Positions 50,393 to 61,463 of a stretch of 64,000 bases of DNA are shown here, piece after piece. The translations under genes were made by a program, and so were the position numbers. This DNA is from Pseudomonas sp. GL-B-19 (GTDB lineage Bacteria; Pseudomonadota; Gammaproteobacteria; Pseudomonadales; Pseudomonadaceae). The notes below the pieces were generated by a model. The model saw only the letters and a program-made list of their open reading frames with translations, did no database searches and had not been told where the DNA came from. Numbering within the stretch: the first letter of the stretch is position 1; each line of letters opens with the position of its first letter. Location: assembly GCF_019956415.1 (NCBI RefSeq), contig NZ_JAHBDK010000075.1:1-64000 (forward strand), in the 5' to 3' direction.

Positions 50393-53181
50393 CGGCACCG
50401 TTTATCCAATCACCGCGGGCGACCCTGCGGCTGCAATTTCATAAAGGCTTCACCCTGGATCAAGCGGTGCCACTAGTGCCGTATTTCGCCCGTCTGGGGA
50501 TTAGCCACGTCTATGCCTCGCCGCTGCTGGCTGCTCGCGCCGGGTCCATGCATGGCTACGACGTGGTGGACCCGACCACCGTCAACCCTGAGCTGGGTGG
50601 CGAAGCGGCGCTGCGGCGTCTGGTCCATGCCCTGCGCGAACAGCGGATGGGGTTGATCCTCGACATCGTGTCCAACCACATGGCCGTCGGTGGCGCTGAT
50701 AACCCCTGGTGGCTGGACTTGCTGGAATGGGGGCGTTTGAGCCCGTTCGGCGAGTTCTTCGACATTCAATGGCACTCGCCGGACCCGTTGATGGAAGGTC
50801 AGTTATTGCTGCCATTCCTGGGGAGCGACTACGGCATTGCCTTGCAGGACGGCACCCTGCCCTTGCGCTTCGATGCGCAGGACGGCAGCTTTTACGTGCA
50901 GCATTACGATCACCGCTTCCCGATCTGCCCGATGCATTTTGGCGAATTGCTGCCCATGGATGTCGAACCGCTTAAATCGCTGGCGGAGCGCTTCACCACC
51001 TTGAGTTATCAGACCGACGCTCACAGTCTGGCGGTGCCGCTGAAAGCCGGATTGCGCGAACTGGCCTGTGATCCGGCGATGCACCAGGCCATCGAACAAC
51101 ACCTCAGCGCTTACGACTCACTCACCCCCGATGGTTTCCAGCGTTTGCACACCCTGCTTGAACGCCAGAGTTACCGGCTGGCGAGTTGGCGCACGGCAGC
51201 GGATGACATCAATTGGCGGCGTTTTTTCGATGTCAACGAACTGGGCGGCTTGCGCGTCGAGCGGCCGGCCGTGTTCGAAGCCACCCACGCTAAAATCTTC
51301 GAACTGGTGGCGCAAGGGCTGGTGGACGGTTTGCGCATCGACCACATCGACGGCCTCGCCGATCCCCGTGGCTACTGCCGCAAACTTCGACGCCGGGTCG
51401 ATAGCCTGTCACCGGGTCGACACCTGCCGATCTACGTCGAGAAGATCCTCGGCGAAGGCGAAACCCTGCACCGCGACTGGTCGGTGGACGGCACCACCGG
51501 TTACGAATTCATGAACCAGCTGTCGCTGTTGCAACACGACCCGCAAGGCGCCCAGACCTTGGGCGAACTCTGGCAGCGCTTCAGCGAACGACCTGCCGAC
51601 TTCCGCCAGGAAGCCCAATTGGCACGCCAGCAAATCCTCAACGGCTCGTTGGCCGGTGATTTCGAAAGCGTTGCCCAGGCCTTGCTGCAAGTGGCCCGGG
51701 ACGACTTGATGACGCGCGACCTGACCCTCGGTGCGATCCGCCGGGCGTTACAGGAATTGATCGTGCACTTCCCGGTTTACCGCACGTACATCAGCCCCCG
51801 TGGCCGCTCAGCTGAAGACGATGTATTTTTCCAGCAAGCCATGGACGGTGCGCGGCAAACCCTCAGCGAAGCCGACTGGCCGGTGCTCGATTGCCTGGCC
51901 GGCTGGCTCGGTGGTGCCCCCTGGCGCAAACGCCCGGTAGGTCGTCAGCGCAAGATCCTCAAGCATGCCTGCGTACGCTTTCAGCAACTGACGTCACCGG
52001 CCGCCGCCAAAGCGGTCGAAGACACCGCGTTCTATCGCTCGGCGGTGCTGCTGTCACGCAATGATGTCGGGTTCAGCACCGAACAGTTCAGCGCCCCGCT
52101 GTCCGACTTTCATGCCGCTTGCGTCAATCGCCTGGCCGAATTCCCGGACAATCTGCTGGCCACCGCCACCCACGACCACAAACGCGGCGAAGACACTCGT
52201 GCCCGTTTAGCCGTGCTGAGTGAACGCAGCGCCTGGTACGCCGAGCAAGTCTCGCTCTGGAGAACGCTCGCCCGGCCGCTGCGCGAAGACGAGCAGATGC
52301 CGACGGCGGGCGATGAGTTGATCCTGTACCAGGCGATCCTCGGCAGCTGGTCGTTGACCCTGCGGATTGACGATCAGCCTGCACTTGAGGACTACGCCAA
52401 ACGCCTCTGGCAGTGGCAACAAAAAGCCTTGCGCGAAGCCAAGCTGCAAAGCAGTTGGAGCGCGCCGAACGACGCCTATGAACACGCGATGCAGGTGTTT
52501 ATCGAGCGTCTGTTTTTGGCCCCCGAAGGTGAGCTGTTACGCGCCGCCCTCGGCCAAGCGGTTCAGGCCATCGCCGCACCCGGCGCCCTCAATGGATTGG
52601 CGCAAACCTTGCTGCGAATGACCGTGCCGGGGATACCGGATCTCTATCAGGGTAACGACTTCTGGGACTTCAGCCTGGTGGATCCGGACAACCGCCGTCC
52701 GGTGGATTACGCCAGCCGTCAACGGGCCCTTCAAGCAACACCGGACGTGCCCGAACTGCTGGCGAACTGGCGTGACGGGCGCATCAAGCAGACGCTGATC
52801 GCCGAGGTGCTGAACCTGCGGGCCGAGCATGCCGAACTGTTTTCGCGAGGGACGTATCAAGCCCTTGAAGTGATCGGCAGCCAGGCACATCGAGTGCTGG
52901 CTTTTGCTCGCTCGCTGGAAGGCAAACGCGCCATCGTGATCGTACCGATACGCTGCGCCGAACTACTGAAAACCGATCTGCTAAAAAACAGTGCTGAACC
53001 AAGGATAGATGCGCTGCAGTGGGGCGATACACGGGTCAAATTACCGTTCACCGCCTCTGATGAAAATCTGAAGGGACTTTTTTCCAGCGTTGCAGTCACA
53101 AAACACAGGGAGCTGAACATCAGCGCTGCGCTGGAGATTGTCCCGGTCAATCTCTTTATCCAACACTTTACCCAAGCTTGA
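50389..53181 (+). CDS. treY: Malto-oligosyltrehalose synthase (GH13)
   Basis: This 930-residue enzyme turns the reducing-end alpha-1,4 bond of a glucan into alpha,alpha-1,1, giving malto-oligosyltrehalose for TreZ. The GH13 barrel has ARAGSMHGYDVVDPTTVNPE (~46-65), GLILDIVSNHMAVGG, VDGLRIDHIDGLADPRGY (nucleophile Asp) and YVEKILGEGETL (acid/base Glu). The long insert and the C-terminal MTVPGIPDLYQGNDFWDFSL are specific to TreY. Overlap with malQ is ATGA. The next gene starts 21 bases later. Confidence 0.95.
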   Translation: MTAPFIQSPRATLRLQFHKGFTLDQAVPLVPYFARLGISHVYASPLLAARAGSMHGYDVVDPTTVNPELGGEAALRRLVHALREQRMGLILDIVSNHMAVGGADNPWWLDLLEWGRLSPFGEFFDIQWHSPDPLMEGQLLLPFLGSDYGIALQDGTLPLRFDAQDGSFYVQHYDHRFPICPMHFGELLPMDVEPLKSLAERFTTLSYQTDAHSLAVPLKAGLRELACDPAMHQAIEQHLSAYDSLTPDGFQRLHTLLERQSYRLASWRTAADDINWRRFFDVNELGGLRVERPAVFEATHAKIFELVAQGLVDGLRIDHIDGLADPRGYCRKLRRRVDSLSPGRHLPIYVEKILGEGETLHRDWSVDGTTGYEFMNQLSLLQHDPQGAQTLGELWQRFSERPADFRQEAQLARQQILNGSLAGDFESVAQALLQVARDDLMTRDLTLGAIRRALQELIVHFPVYRTYISPRGRSAEDDVFFQQAMDGARQTLSEADWPVLDCLAGWLGGAPWRKRPVGRQRKILKHACVRFQQLTSPAAAKAVEDTAFYRSAVLLSRNDVGFSTEQFSAPLSDFHAACVNRLAEFPDNLLATATHDHKRGEDTRARLAVLSERSAWYAEQVSLWRTLARPLREDEQMPTAGDELILYQAILGSWSLTLRIDDQPALEDYAKRLWQWQQKALREAKLQSSWSAPNDAYEHAMQVFIERLFLAPEGELLRAALGQAVQAIAAPGALNGLAQTLLRMTVPGIPDLYQGNDFWDFSLVDPDNRRPVDYASRQRALQATPDVPELLANWRDGRIKQTLIAEVLNLRAEHAELFSRGTYQALEVIGSQAHRVLAFARSLEGKRAIVIVPIRCAELLKTDLLKNSAEPRIDALQWGDTRVKLPFTASDENLKGLFSSVAVTKHRELNISAALEIVPVNLFIQHFTQA

Positions 53182-53202
53182 GTTCAGTTCAGGAGCATTG
53201 CG

Positions 53203-53538
53203 ATGAGTACCGACGATAAACGCGTTCGCGAATTTGCCTATCAGATCTGGGAATCGGAGGGCAAACCGGAGGGCCAGGACGCCCGACACTGGGAGATGGC
53301 TCGCAAGCTGGCCGAAGCGGAAGCCCTGGCACCGAAAAAATCACCGAAAGCCAGCGCCACTAAAGCCGCCGCCACTAAACCTGCGGCGGGCAAGGCCAAT
53401 GGCGTGCTGGACGGTAAAGCCAGCGCAGCAAAACCCAAAGCCAAGGCTAAACCTGCTGCGGCGTCGAAAGTGATCCTGCCGGGGGAAAAAGCCGTCGAGA
53501 AGAAACCTCGTGCGGCGAAAAAGCCACCTATCACCTGA
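53203..53538 (+). CDS. DUF2934 domain protein with an Ala/Lys-rich tail
   Basis: This is a 111-residue protein. Residues ~5-38 match the DUF2934 pattern (RVREFAYQIWESEGKPEGQD, then HWEMARKLAEAE). The remaining ~70 residues are low-complexity, rich in Ala, Lys and Pro (AKPKAKAKPAAASK), like histone H1-type tails, and could bind nucleic acid or membranes. AGGAG precedes the ATG. It lies between treY and glgX in the operon, which suggests a link to stress or glucan metabolism, but no function is known for the domain. Confidence 0.85.
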   Translation: MSTDDKRVREFAYQIWESEGKPEGQDARHWEMARKLAEAEALAPKKSPKASATKAAATKPAAGKANGVLDGKASAAKPKAKAKPAAASKVILPGEKAVEKKPRAAKKPPIT

Positions 53539-53641
53539 CGTCCAGGACGATTTGTTTTGATCAAGGACGTGGCGAGTCCGCTCGCCACTGGGGCCGCGTT
53601 CCTCCTCGAAAACCCCTTGATCCCCATTTGCAGGAGCACTT

Positions 53642-55801
<2,160 letters not shown>

Positions 55802-55985
55802 AATGGAGCTGCGCACGGTGGTTTCGGGGGCTATTTACGCGATTTGGTACGAATTGGTTAAAAAAAATCGCCTCAGATGAAACCGCCACGCGACGAACAG
55901 CGAGACTTGAGCAATACTCAGTTCGCAACAATCCAAGGTACGGAACGTTGCACATTGCTATCAAACAAAACAAGGACGTAGGCCG

Positions 55986-56744
55986 ATGAAACCCCTCACC
56001 CTCATCGACAGCAGCCAGCCAGCACAAATCTGGAACAGTGCGCTGCAACTGGACAACATCCCCGTCATCAACACCCAGACCCTGGTCCCCGCCGGCGCAC
56101 GCGCCGTGGTGATCGCGCCGCATCCCGGTGATGAAGTGGTCAGCTGTGGCGGCCTGCTGCAACTGCTCGCAAGCCTCGGTCATCCACTGCAAATGATCTC
56201 GGTCACCGATGGCAGTGCCAGCCAACCGGGCTCCCAACAATGGTCGGAGAAGCGCCTGAGCGTATTTCGCGGCCAGGAAAGCGTCGAGGCCTTGCGTAGG
56301 CTCGGCTTGCCGATGCACAGCCTGAAATGGATTCGTGGTGGCTTCACTGACTTCGCCCTGGCCGAGCAAGAGACACAACTGACCCAATTCATCTCCCGCT
56401 ACTTGCGGCCTGGCGATGTGGTGTTCAGCACCTGGCGCGAAGACGGCACGCCCGATCACGACGCCGTCGGCCGTGCCAGCGCCGTTGCTGCGAGCAAGGT
56501 CGGTGCGGCGTTCCATGAAGTGCCTATTTGGGCCTGGCACTGGCCGGCTCGCGACCAGCGACTCGTGCCCTGGCACCGTGCACGCAAATTGCGCCTGGAC
56601 ACTTGGACCGTCGCGCGTAAAAGCCACGCCGTCCACGCCTACGCCAGCCAGCTCGACGGCGAACCCACCATCGGCATCGCACCGCTGCTGCCCCGAGTGC
56701 TCCTGGACCGCATGCGATTGCCCTATGAAATAGTCTTTGTCTGA
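55986..56744 (+). CDS. PIG-L/LmbE-family deacetylase with an altered metal motif
   Basis: This is a 252-residue zinc-dependent N-deacetylase-like protein. The family motif is AHPDDE; here it reads VVIAPHPGDEVVSCGG (residues ~40-55), keeping the His and the second Asp (metal ligands) but with Gly at the position of the first Asp, the general base in MshB. The third ligand region is PDHDAVGRAS near residue 156. Substrates of active relatives include GlcNAc-inositol and antibiotic precursors. The change could lower or alter activity. A short open frame in the 184 bases upstream (55798-55989) is judged spurious. It sits with an EEP-family gene inside the glg/tre region. Confidence 0.85.
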   Translation: MKPLTLIDSSQPAQIWNSALQLDNIPVINTQTLVPAGARAVVIAPHPGDEVVSCGGLLQLLASLGHPLQMISVTDGSASQPGSQQWSEKRLSVFRGQESVEALRRLGLPMHSLKWIRGGFTDFALAEQETQLTQFISRYLRPGDVVFSTWREDGTPDHDAVGRASAVAASKVGAAFHEVPIWAWHWPARDQRLVPWHRARKLRLDTWTVARKSHAVHAYASQLDGEPTIGIAPLLPRVLLDRMRLPYEIVFV

Positions 56745-56755
56745 CACTATCCCCC

Positions 56756-56845
56756 TGTGGGAGCGAGCCTGCTCGCGATTGCGGTGTGTCAGCCAAAATC
56801 GATGTCGACTGATACACCGCAATCGCGAGCAGGCTCGCTCCCACA
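56756..56845. repeat. REP-type perfect 32-bp inverted repeat
   Basis: The arms 56756-56787 and 56814-56845 are perfect reverse complements (TGTGGGAGCGAGCCTGCTCG, then CGATTGCGGTGT). It is the same family as at 18201-18290 and 41183-41273. It lies between the PIG-L and EEP-family genes. Confidence 0.93.
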
Positions 56846-56927
56846 GGGTTTTTGGTATCGCTCAGACTGAACTGCCTGCCGCCGCATCAGTCGCATGCAT
56901 ACGCAGGCCAGATTCAGAGGAGCACAC

Positions 56928-57716
56928 GTGATCAGCGATTCCGAGCAACGGGCCGCGCTGCCCCCGTCCGCGGCGATTCATCGCCTGAGGGTACTGACGG
57001 TCAACACTCACAAGGGCTTCACCGCCTTTAACCGGCGTTTCATCCTCCCGGAGCTGCGCGAGGCGGTGCGCAGTACGGCAGCGGATCTGGTGTTCCTCCA
57101 GGAAGTGGTGGGATTACACGATCGGCATTCTTCCCGTTACAACCATTGGCCGTCGACCTCTCAATATGAGTTTCTCGCCGACAGCATGTGGAACGATTTC
57201 GCTTATGGGCGCAATGCGGTCTACCCCGATGGCCACCACGGCAATGCACTGCTGTCGAAATACCCGATTCGCGAATTTCGAAACCTTGATGTGTCGATCA
57301 CTGGCCCCGAACGCCGCGGGTTGCTGCACTGTGTGCTGGAGGTGCCGGGGCACGCTGAAGTTCATGCCATTTGTGTGCACCTGAGCCTGCTCGAAAGTCA
57401 TCGCCAGTTGCAGTTGCAGCTGCTCTGCCAACTGCTCGAATCCCTGCCCGACGACGCCCCGGTGATCATCGCTGGCGACTTCAACGACTGGCAGTTGCAA
57501 GGCAACGCCGCCCTCGCCCAACGAAACTACCTGCATGAGGCGTTCGAACGCCATAACGGGCGCCCGGCCAAAACCTACCCGGCACGCTTTCCATTGTTAC
57601 GCCTGGACCGGATATACCTGCGTAACGCCAGCAGCCATGAACCGCGAATTCTAAGTCATAGACCCTGGACGCACTTGTCGGATCATTTGCCGTTGGCCGT
57701 CGAAGTGCACCTCTAG
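56928..57716 (+). CDS. Endonuclease/exonuclease/phosphatase (EEP) family protein
   Basis: This 262-residue metal-dependent hydrolase of the EEP fold starts at a GTG at 56928 preceded by GAGGAG. Family motifs occur in order: LTVNTHKGFTAFNR (residues ~22-35), DLVFLQEVVGLHD with the Mg-binding Glu (~62), GHHGNALLSKYPI, VIIAGDFNDWQ with the catalytic Asp and Asn (~184-189), and the terminal SDHLPLAVEV with the general-base His (~254). There is no signal peptide. Relatives hydrolyse DNA, phospholipids or phosphoinositides. Similar genes beside a cardiolipin synthase occur in other Pseudomonas glg/tre regions, but no cls-type gene is seen here. Confidence 0.88.
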   Translation: MISDSEQRAALPPSAAIHRLRVLTVNTHKGFTAFNRRFILPELREAVRSTAADLVFLQEVVGLHDRHSSRYNHWPSTSQYEFLADSMWNDFAYGRNAVYPDGHHGNALLSKYPIREFRNLDVSITGPERRGLLHCVLEVPGHAEVHAICVHLSLLESHRQLQLQLLCQLLESLPDDAPVIIAGDFNDWQLQGNAALAQRNYLHEAFERHNGRPAKTYPARFPLLRLDRIYLRNASSHEPRILSHRPWTHLSDHLPLAVEVHL

Positions 57717-58029
57717 CAAACGAGTCAAAAGGCTCTGGATCGCGGTTTTTTTGACGCGTCCTCGAACAAACAAGCACTTAGATCAGCGCCGTAAATCAGT
57801 CATTTGACACACCAAAAATACCAGTACCACTTATCAATCATCTTCTTGACGCACTGTCAGCAGTCTTCTTAGCTTCACTTTACTACCCCCGAAGTACCAT
57901 CAGGGGGCACCCCCAGACACCCGCCAATACGGGCGCCCATAGGCTTGCCCCATTCATTCGGCCGCCCCTCATTCGGGGTAGGAGAGACGCCATAGCGAGA
58001 GACCCCATGCGATTGCAAGGTAGACCCCC
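57717..58029. other. Intergenic region before the autotransporter gene
   Basis: This 313-base stretch contains no gene I can support. It has a C- and G-run hairpin (CCCCCGAAGTACCATCAGGG) around 57885-57907, and AT-rich sequence further left that could hold a promoter. No sigma-70 pattern convincing enough to call was found. Confidence 0.3.
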
Positions 58030-59103
58030 ATGAAAACGTCATTCTCCCAACAAGAGATCAAAGTCACTTTTTGCACTGTCACCAGCTCTATCTTGCTGTG
58101 CTCGACCCTCGAGGCCCAGGCGGGACCGACGGAAGAAGAAACCGCTCCGTGGTATCGCCAGGATGTTCCGGCCTTAACCTTGCCAACCACGAGCATCACT
58201 GCCGCCTACCCCGGCCACTTCAGCGCCGCGTCCGATACAACAAGCTCACACCTGACCATCGAAGACGAAGCGCCTTCAGCCTGGGACCAGGTGTACGGTA
58301 AACCGTCGCGACAAGCGCAGACCGACTACCTGTCACTGGAATCTTCGATCCCTGGCACCACAGAATTCAAAGGTCCGGCGATCCTCACCTTGCAAAGCGG
58401 TAGTGGTCATACCCACAAGGTCGGGCTGATCGGCGGCACCACCCATTTACAAGGCAATGGCAACGGCTTGCTGACCCATCCAGCGTTGGCCAACCCCGCC
58501 CACGACACCCTCAATCTCCAAGGCCAAAGCCTCGGCGCTTACTGGAGCCTGACCGGCCCTCAAGGCTGGCATGTGGATTTGACCGCCAGCGGTGGTCGGG
58601 TCAACGGCTTTAGCCGTAACCACCAGGGCGCTCGGCAGGCAACTGAAGGCACGGCGATGACATTGTCGGTGGAAGGCGGTTTCCCGATTGGCCTGAGCGA
58701 GAACTGGGTGGTCGAACCCCAGGCGCAGTTGATTAGTCAGCGCATTTCGCTGGATACGCCCTATGCTGGCTCGGGCAATGCGTCATCGAGCGACCTGACG
58801 TCGTGGAGCGGACGGGTCGGCGCCCGATTGAAAGGTAATTACGACTTCAATGGCCTGGGTGTCGAACCCTACGTGCGGACTAACTTGTGGCGCACCGTGA
58901 ACACCGGCAACACCGTGACCCTCGACCAGGTCGACAAGATCAGTAGCAGTCGCAATTCATCGACGGTTGAAGTGGGGTTGGGGCTGGTGGCCAGGGTCAC
59001 GCCTGCGGTGAGTGTGTATATCAGTGCGGATTACAGCAGTGACGTGGATGACAATGATTTGAATGGGTTGATTGGGAGTTTGGGGGTGAGGATGCGGTGG
59101 TGA
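58030..59103 (+). CDS. Autotransporter-type outer-membrane beta-barrel with minimal passenger
   Basis: This is a 357-residue protein. The first ~31 residues end in LEAQA and are a weak signal peptide. The C-terminal ~260 residues are an autotransporter beta-domain (pertactin-like): SAWDQVYGKPSRQAQTDY at residues ~82-99 opens the barrel, and alternating amphipathic strands end in IGSLGVRMRW, the typical C-terminal aromatic signature for BamA. There are only about 50 residues of passenger between the signal and the barrel, against hundreds in typical autotransporters. It may be an outer-membrane protein on its own, or a passenger-less remnant. It is unrelated in function to the glg/tre genes around it. 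Confidence 0.82.
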   Translation: MKTSFSQQEIKVTFCTVTSSILLCSTLEAQAGPTEEETAPWYRQDVPALTLPTTSITAAYPGHFSAASDTTSSHLTIEDEAPSAWDQVYGKPSRQAQTDYLSLESSIPGTTEFKGPAILTLQSGSGHTHKVGLIGGTTHLQGNGNGLLTHPALANPAHDTLNLQGQSLGAYWSLTGPQGWHVDLTASGGRVNGFSRNHQGARQATEGTAMTLSVEGGFPIGLSENWVVEPQAQLISQRISLDTPYAGSGNASSSDLTSWSGRVGARLKGNYDFNGLGVEPYVRTNLWRTVNTGNTVTLDQVDKISSSRNSSTVEVGLGLVARVTPAVSVYISADYSSDVDDNDLNGLIGSLGVRMRW

Positions 59104-59149
59104 GGTTTTGTCTTGAAGATATGTGTTGATTGGGCCGGCCCCTTCGCTG

Positions 59150-59202
59150 GCAAGCCATGCTCCTACAGAGGAATGCATTCCAATTGTAGGAGCATGGCTT
59201 GC
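59150..59202. repeat. REP-type inverted repeat between autotransporter and glgB ends
   Basis: The arms GCAAGCCATGCTCCTACA (59150-59167) and its exact reverse complement (59185-59202) are separated by 17 bases. It belongs to the same family as 44353-44433 and lies between convergent genes. Confidence 0.88.
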
Positions 59203-59229
59203 CCGCGATGACAGCGACTCGGTCTTGGC

Positions 59230-61461
59230 TCAACCCTCCGGCCGCAAGATCAACACCCCCAGCGGTGGCAGATTCAGAACCAGCGAAAGCGCCTGCCCAT
59301 GGCTCGGTGCCTCCTCGGTCAACGCCCCGCCACTGTTGCCATAGTTGGAACCGGCATACATCGCCGCATCGCTGTTGATCACCTCGGTCCAGCGCCCTGC
59401 AAACGGTACGCCGACGCGATAACCCTCGCGCGGCACCGGGGTGAAGTTGGCCACGACCAATACCGGCCGGCCCTCCTTGCTCCAGCGCAACCACGCGTAA
59501 ACGCTGTTGATCGCATCGTCGCCGATCAGCCACTGGAAGCCTTGCGGGGCATCATCCTGCTCATGCAGCGCCGGTTCTTCGCGGTACAGCCGATTGAGGT
59601 CACCGACCAGTTTCTGCACCCCTTTGTGTTCGGGGTATTGCAGCAAGTACCAGTCCAGTTGCTGATCGTGATTCCACTCGCGCCACTGGCCGAATTCGCA
59701 GCCCATGAACAACAGCTTCTTGCCAGGGTGCGTCCACATGAAGCTCAAGTAGGCGCGCAAATTGGCAAACTTCTGCCAGCGGTCGCCGGGCATTTTGTCG
59801 ATCAGCGAATGCTTGCCATGGACCACTTCATCGTGGGAAATCGGCAGGATGAAACGCTCGGACCAGGCGTACACCAGGCCAAAACTCAGTTCGTTGTGGT
59901 GATGGGCGCGGTACACCGGATCCTGCTGAATGTAATGCAGCGAATCGTGCATCCAGCCCATGTTCCATTTGTAGGCAAAACCCAAACCGCCCTGTTGCGT
60001 GCTCTGACTGACACCCGGCCACGCCGTGGACTCTTCGGCGATGACCAGCGCACCGGGCGCCTCCAGCGCCACCACGTCGTTGAGGTGACGCAAAAAGTCG
60101 ATGGCTTCGAGGTTTTCCCGACCGCCATGGCGGTTCGGCACCCATTCGCCGGCCTTGCGCGAGTAATCGCGGTAGAGCATCGATGCCACGGCATCGACGC
60201 GCAGGCCATCGACGTGAAAATGCTTGAGCCAGTGCAACCCCGAGGCCAGCATGTAACCGTGCACTTCGGTGCGGCCCAGGTTGTAGATCAGCGTGTCCCA
60301 GTCCTGATGAAAACCTTCCAGCGGGTTGCCATATTCGTACAGCGCCGTGCCGTCGAATTGTGCCAGGCCGTGGATATCGGTCGGGAAATGCGCTGGAACC
60401 CAATCGAGAATCACGCCGATTTCCGCCTGGTGGCAGGCGTTGACGAACGCGGCAAAGTCATCCGGTGAACCGTAACGGGCGCTCGGGGCGAATTGCGAAA
60501 GCAATTGATAACCCCACGAGCCGCCGAACGGGTGCTCCATGATCGGCATCAGTTCGATGTGGGTGAAACCCAAATCCTTCACATACGGAATCAGGCGCTC
60601 AGCCAACTCGGGCCAGGTGTACTGGCGGGCGACTTCGCCCAGATCGTCCAGCTCGCATTGCCAGGAACCGGCGTGCAATTCGTAGATCGACAGCGGTGCG
60701 GTCGGTCGCTGACGTTCGCCACGCGATTGCATCCACGCCTGATCCTGCCAGTCGATGGTCAGCGGTGAGGTGACTTTAGAGGCGGTGTCCGGCGGCAAGG
60801 TGGTGGCCAGCGCCATCGGATCAGCTTTAAGCGGCAAAATGCCGTGAGTACCGAGGATTTCGTATTTGTAGGCTTCCCCTGCTCGCAGGCGCGGGATGAA
60901 CAGCTCCCAGACCCCGGTCGGATGGCGCAGACGCATCGGATGGCGGCGACCGTCCCAGTTGTTGAAATCACCCACCACCGACACGCGTTTGGCGTTGGGT
61001 GCCCACACGGCAAAACGCACGCCGTCGACACCCTCGACCGTCTTCAGCTGAGCGCCGAGGCAACTGCTCAGGTCGCGGTGATTGCCTTCGGCGAACAGGT
61101 ACAAGTCCATCTCACCGAGCAGCGGGCCAAAGCTGTAGGGGTCTTCGCTGATTTGTTCGCCGCCGGCCCAACGGGTGCGCAGCAGATACGGCCGGGCCCG
61201 TTCGAAGTGCCCGACAAACAGCCCAGGTGTCTGTGTGGCCTCCAGTTTGCCGAGTTCTTCCCCGGAGTCTCTGGCCAACACCTGCACGCTCAACGCGTCA
61301 GGCAAATAGGCTCGAATGAACTGCCCGTCGGCGCCATCGCCATGGGGCCCCAGAATTGCAAAAGGGTCGTGATGTTCGGCGCGCACCAACGCATCGATGT
61401 CCCGCGTTCTGGGTAGCAACGCCTCTTTAGCGTGACCCTGTTCCTTGTTCGAGAAACTCAT
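59230..61461 (-). CDS. glgB: 1,4-alpha-glucan branching enzyme
   Basis: This 743-residue enzyme cuts an alpha-1,4 chain and rejoins it as an alpha-1,6 branch. N-terminal CBM48-type sandwiches (HHDPFAILGPHGDGADG; VRFAVWAPNAKRVSVVGDFN) precede the GH13 barrel. The catalytic residues are Asp in VDGLRVDAVASMLYRDYSR and Glu in LVIAEESTAWPGV. The region PISHDEVVHGKHSLIDKMPG is diagnostic of GlgB. Its start lies two bases from the stop of the treS-maltokinase gene on the same strand, so the two are one operon. Convergent with the autotransporter gene. Confidence 0.95.
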   Translation of the reverse strand: MSFSNKEQGHAKEALLPRTRDIDALVRAEHHDPFAILGPHGDGADGQFIRAYLPDALSVQVLARDSGEELGKLEATQTPGLFVGHFERARPYLLRTRWAGGEQISEDPYSFGPLLGEMDLYLFAEGNHRDLSSCLGAQLKTVEGVDGVRFAVWAPNAKRVSVVGDFNNWDGRRHPMRLRHPTGVWELFIPRLRAGEAYKYEILGTHGILPLKADPMALATTLPPDTASKVTSPLTIDWQDQAWMQSRGERQRPTAPLSIYELHAGSWQCELDDLGEVARQYTWPELAERLIPYVKDLGFTHIELMPIMEHPFGGSWGYQLLSQFAPSARYGSPDDFAAFVNACHQAEIGVILDWVPAHFPTDIHGLAQFDGTALYEYGNPLEGFHQDWDTLIYNLGRTEVHGYMLASGLHWLKHFHVDGLRVDAVASMLYRDYSRKAGEWVPNRHGGRENLEAIDFLRHLNDVVALEAPGALVIAEESTAWPGVSQSTQQGGLGFAYKWNMGWMHDSLHYIQQDPVYRAHHHNELSFGLVYAWSERFILPISHDEVVHGKHSLIDKMPGDRWQKFANLRAYLSFMWTHPGKKLLFMGCEFGQWREWNHDQQLDWYLLQYPEHKGVQKLVGDLNRLYREEPALHEQDDAPQGFQWLIGDDAINSVYAWLRWSKEGRPVLVVANFTPVPREGYRVGVPFAGRWTEVINSDAAMYAGSNYGNSGGALTEEAPSHGQALSLVLNLPPLGVLILRPEG

Positions 61462-61463
61462 GA

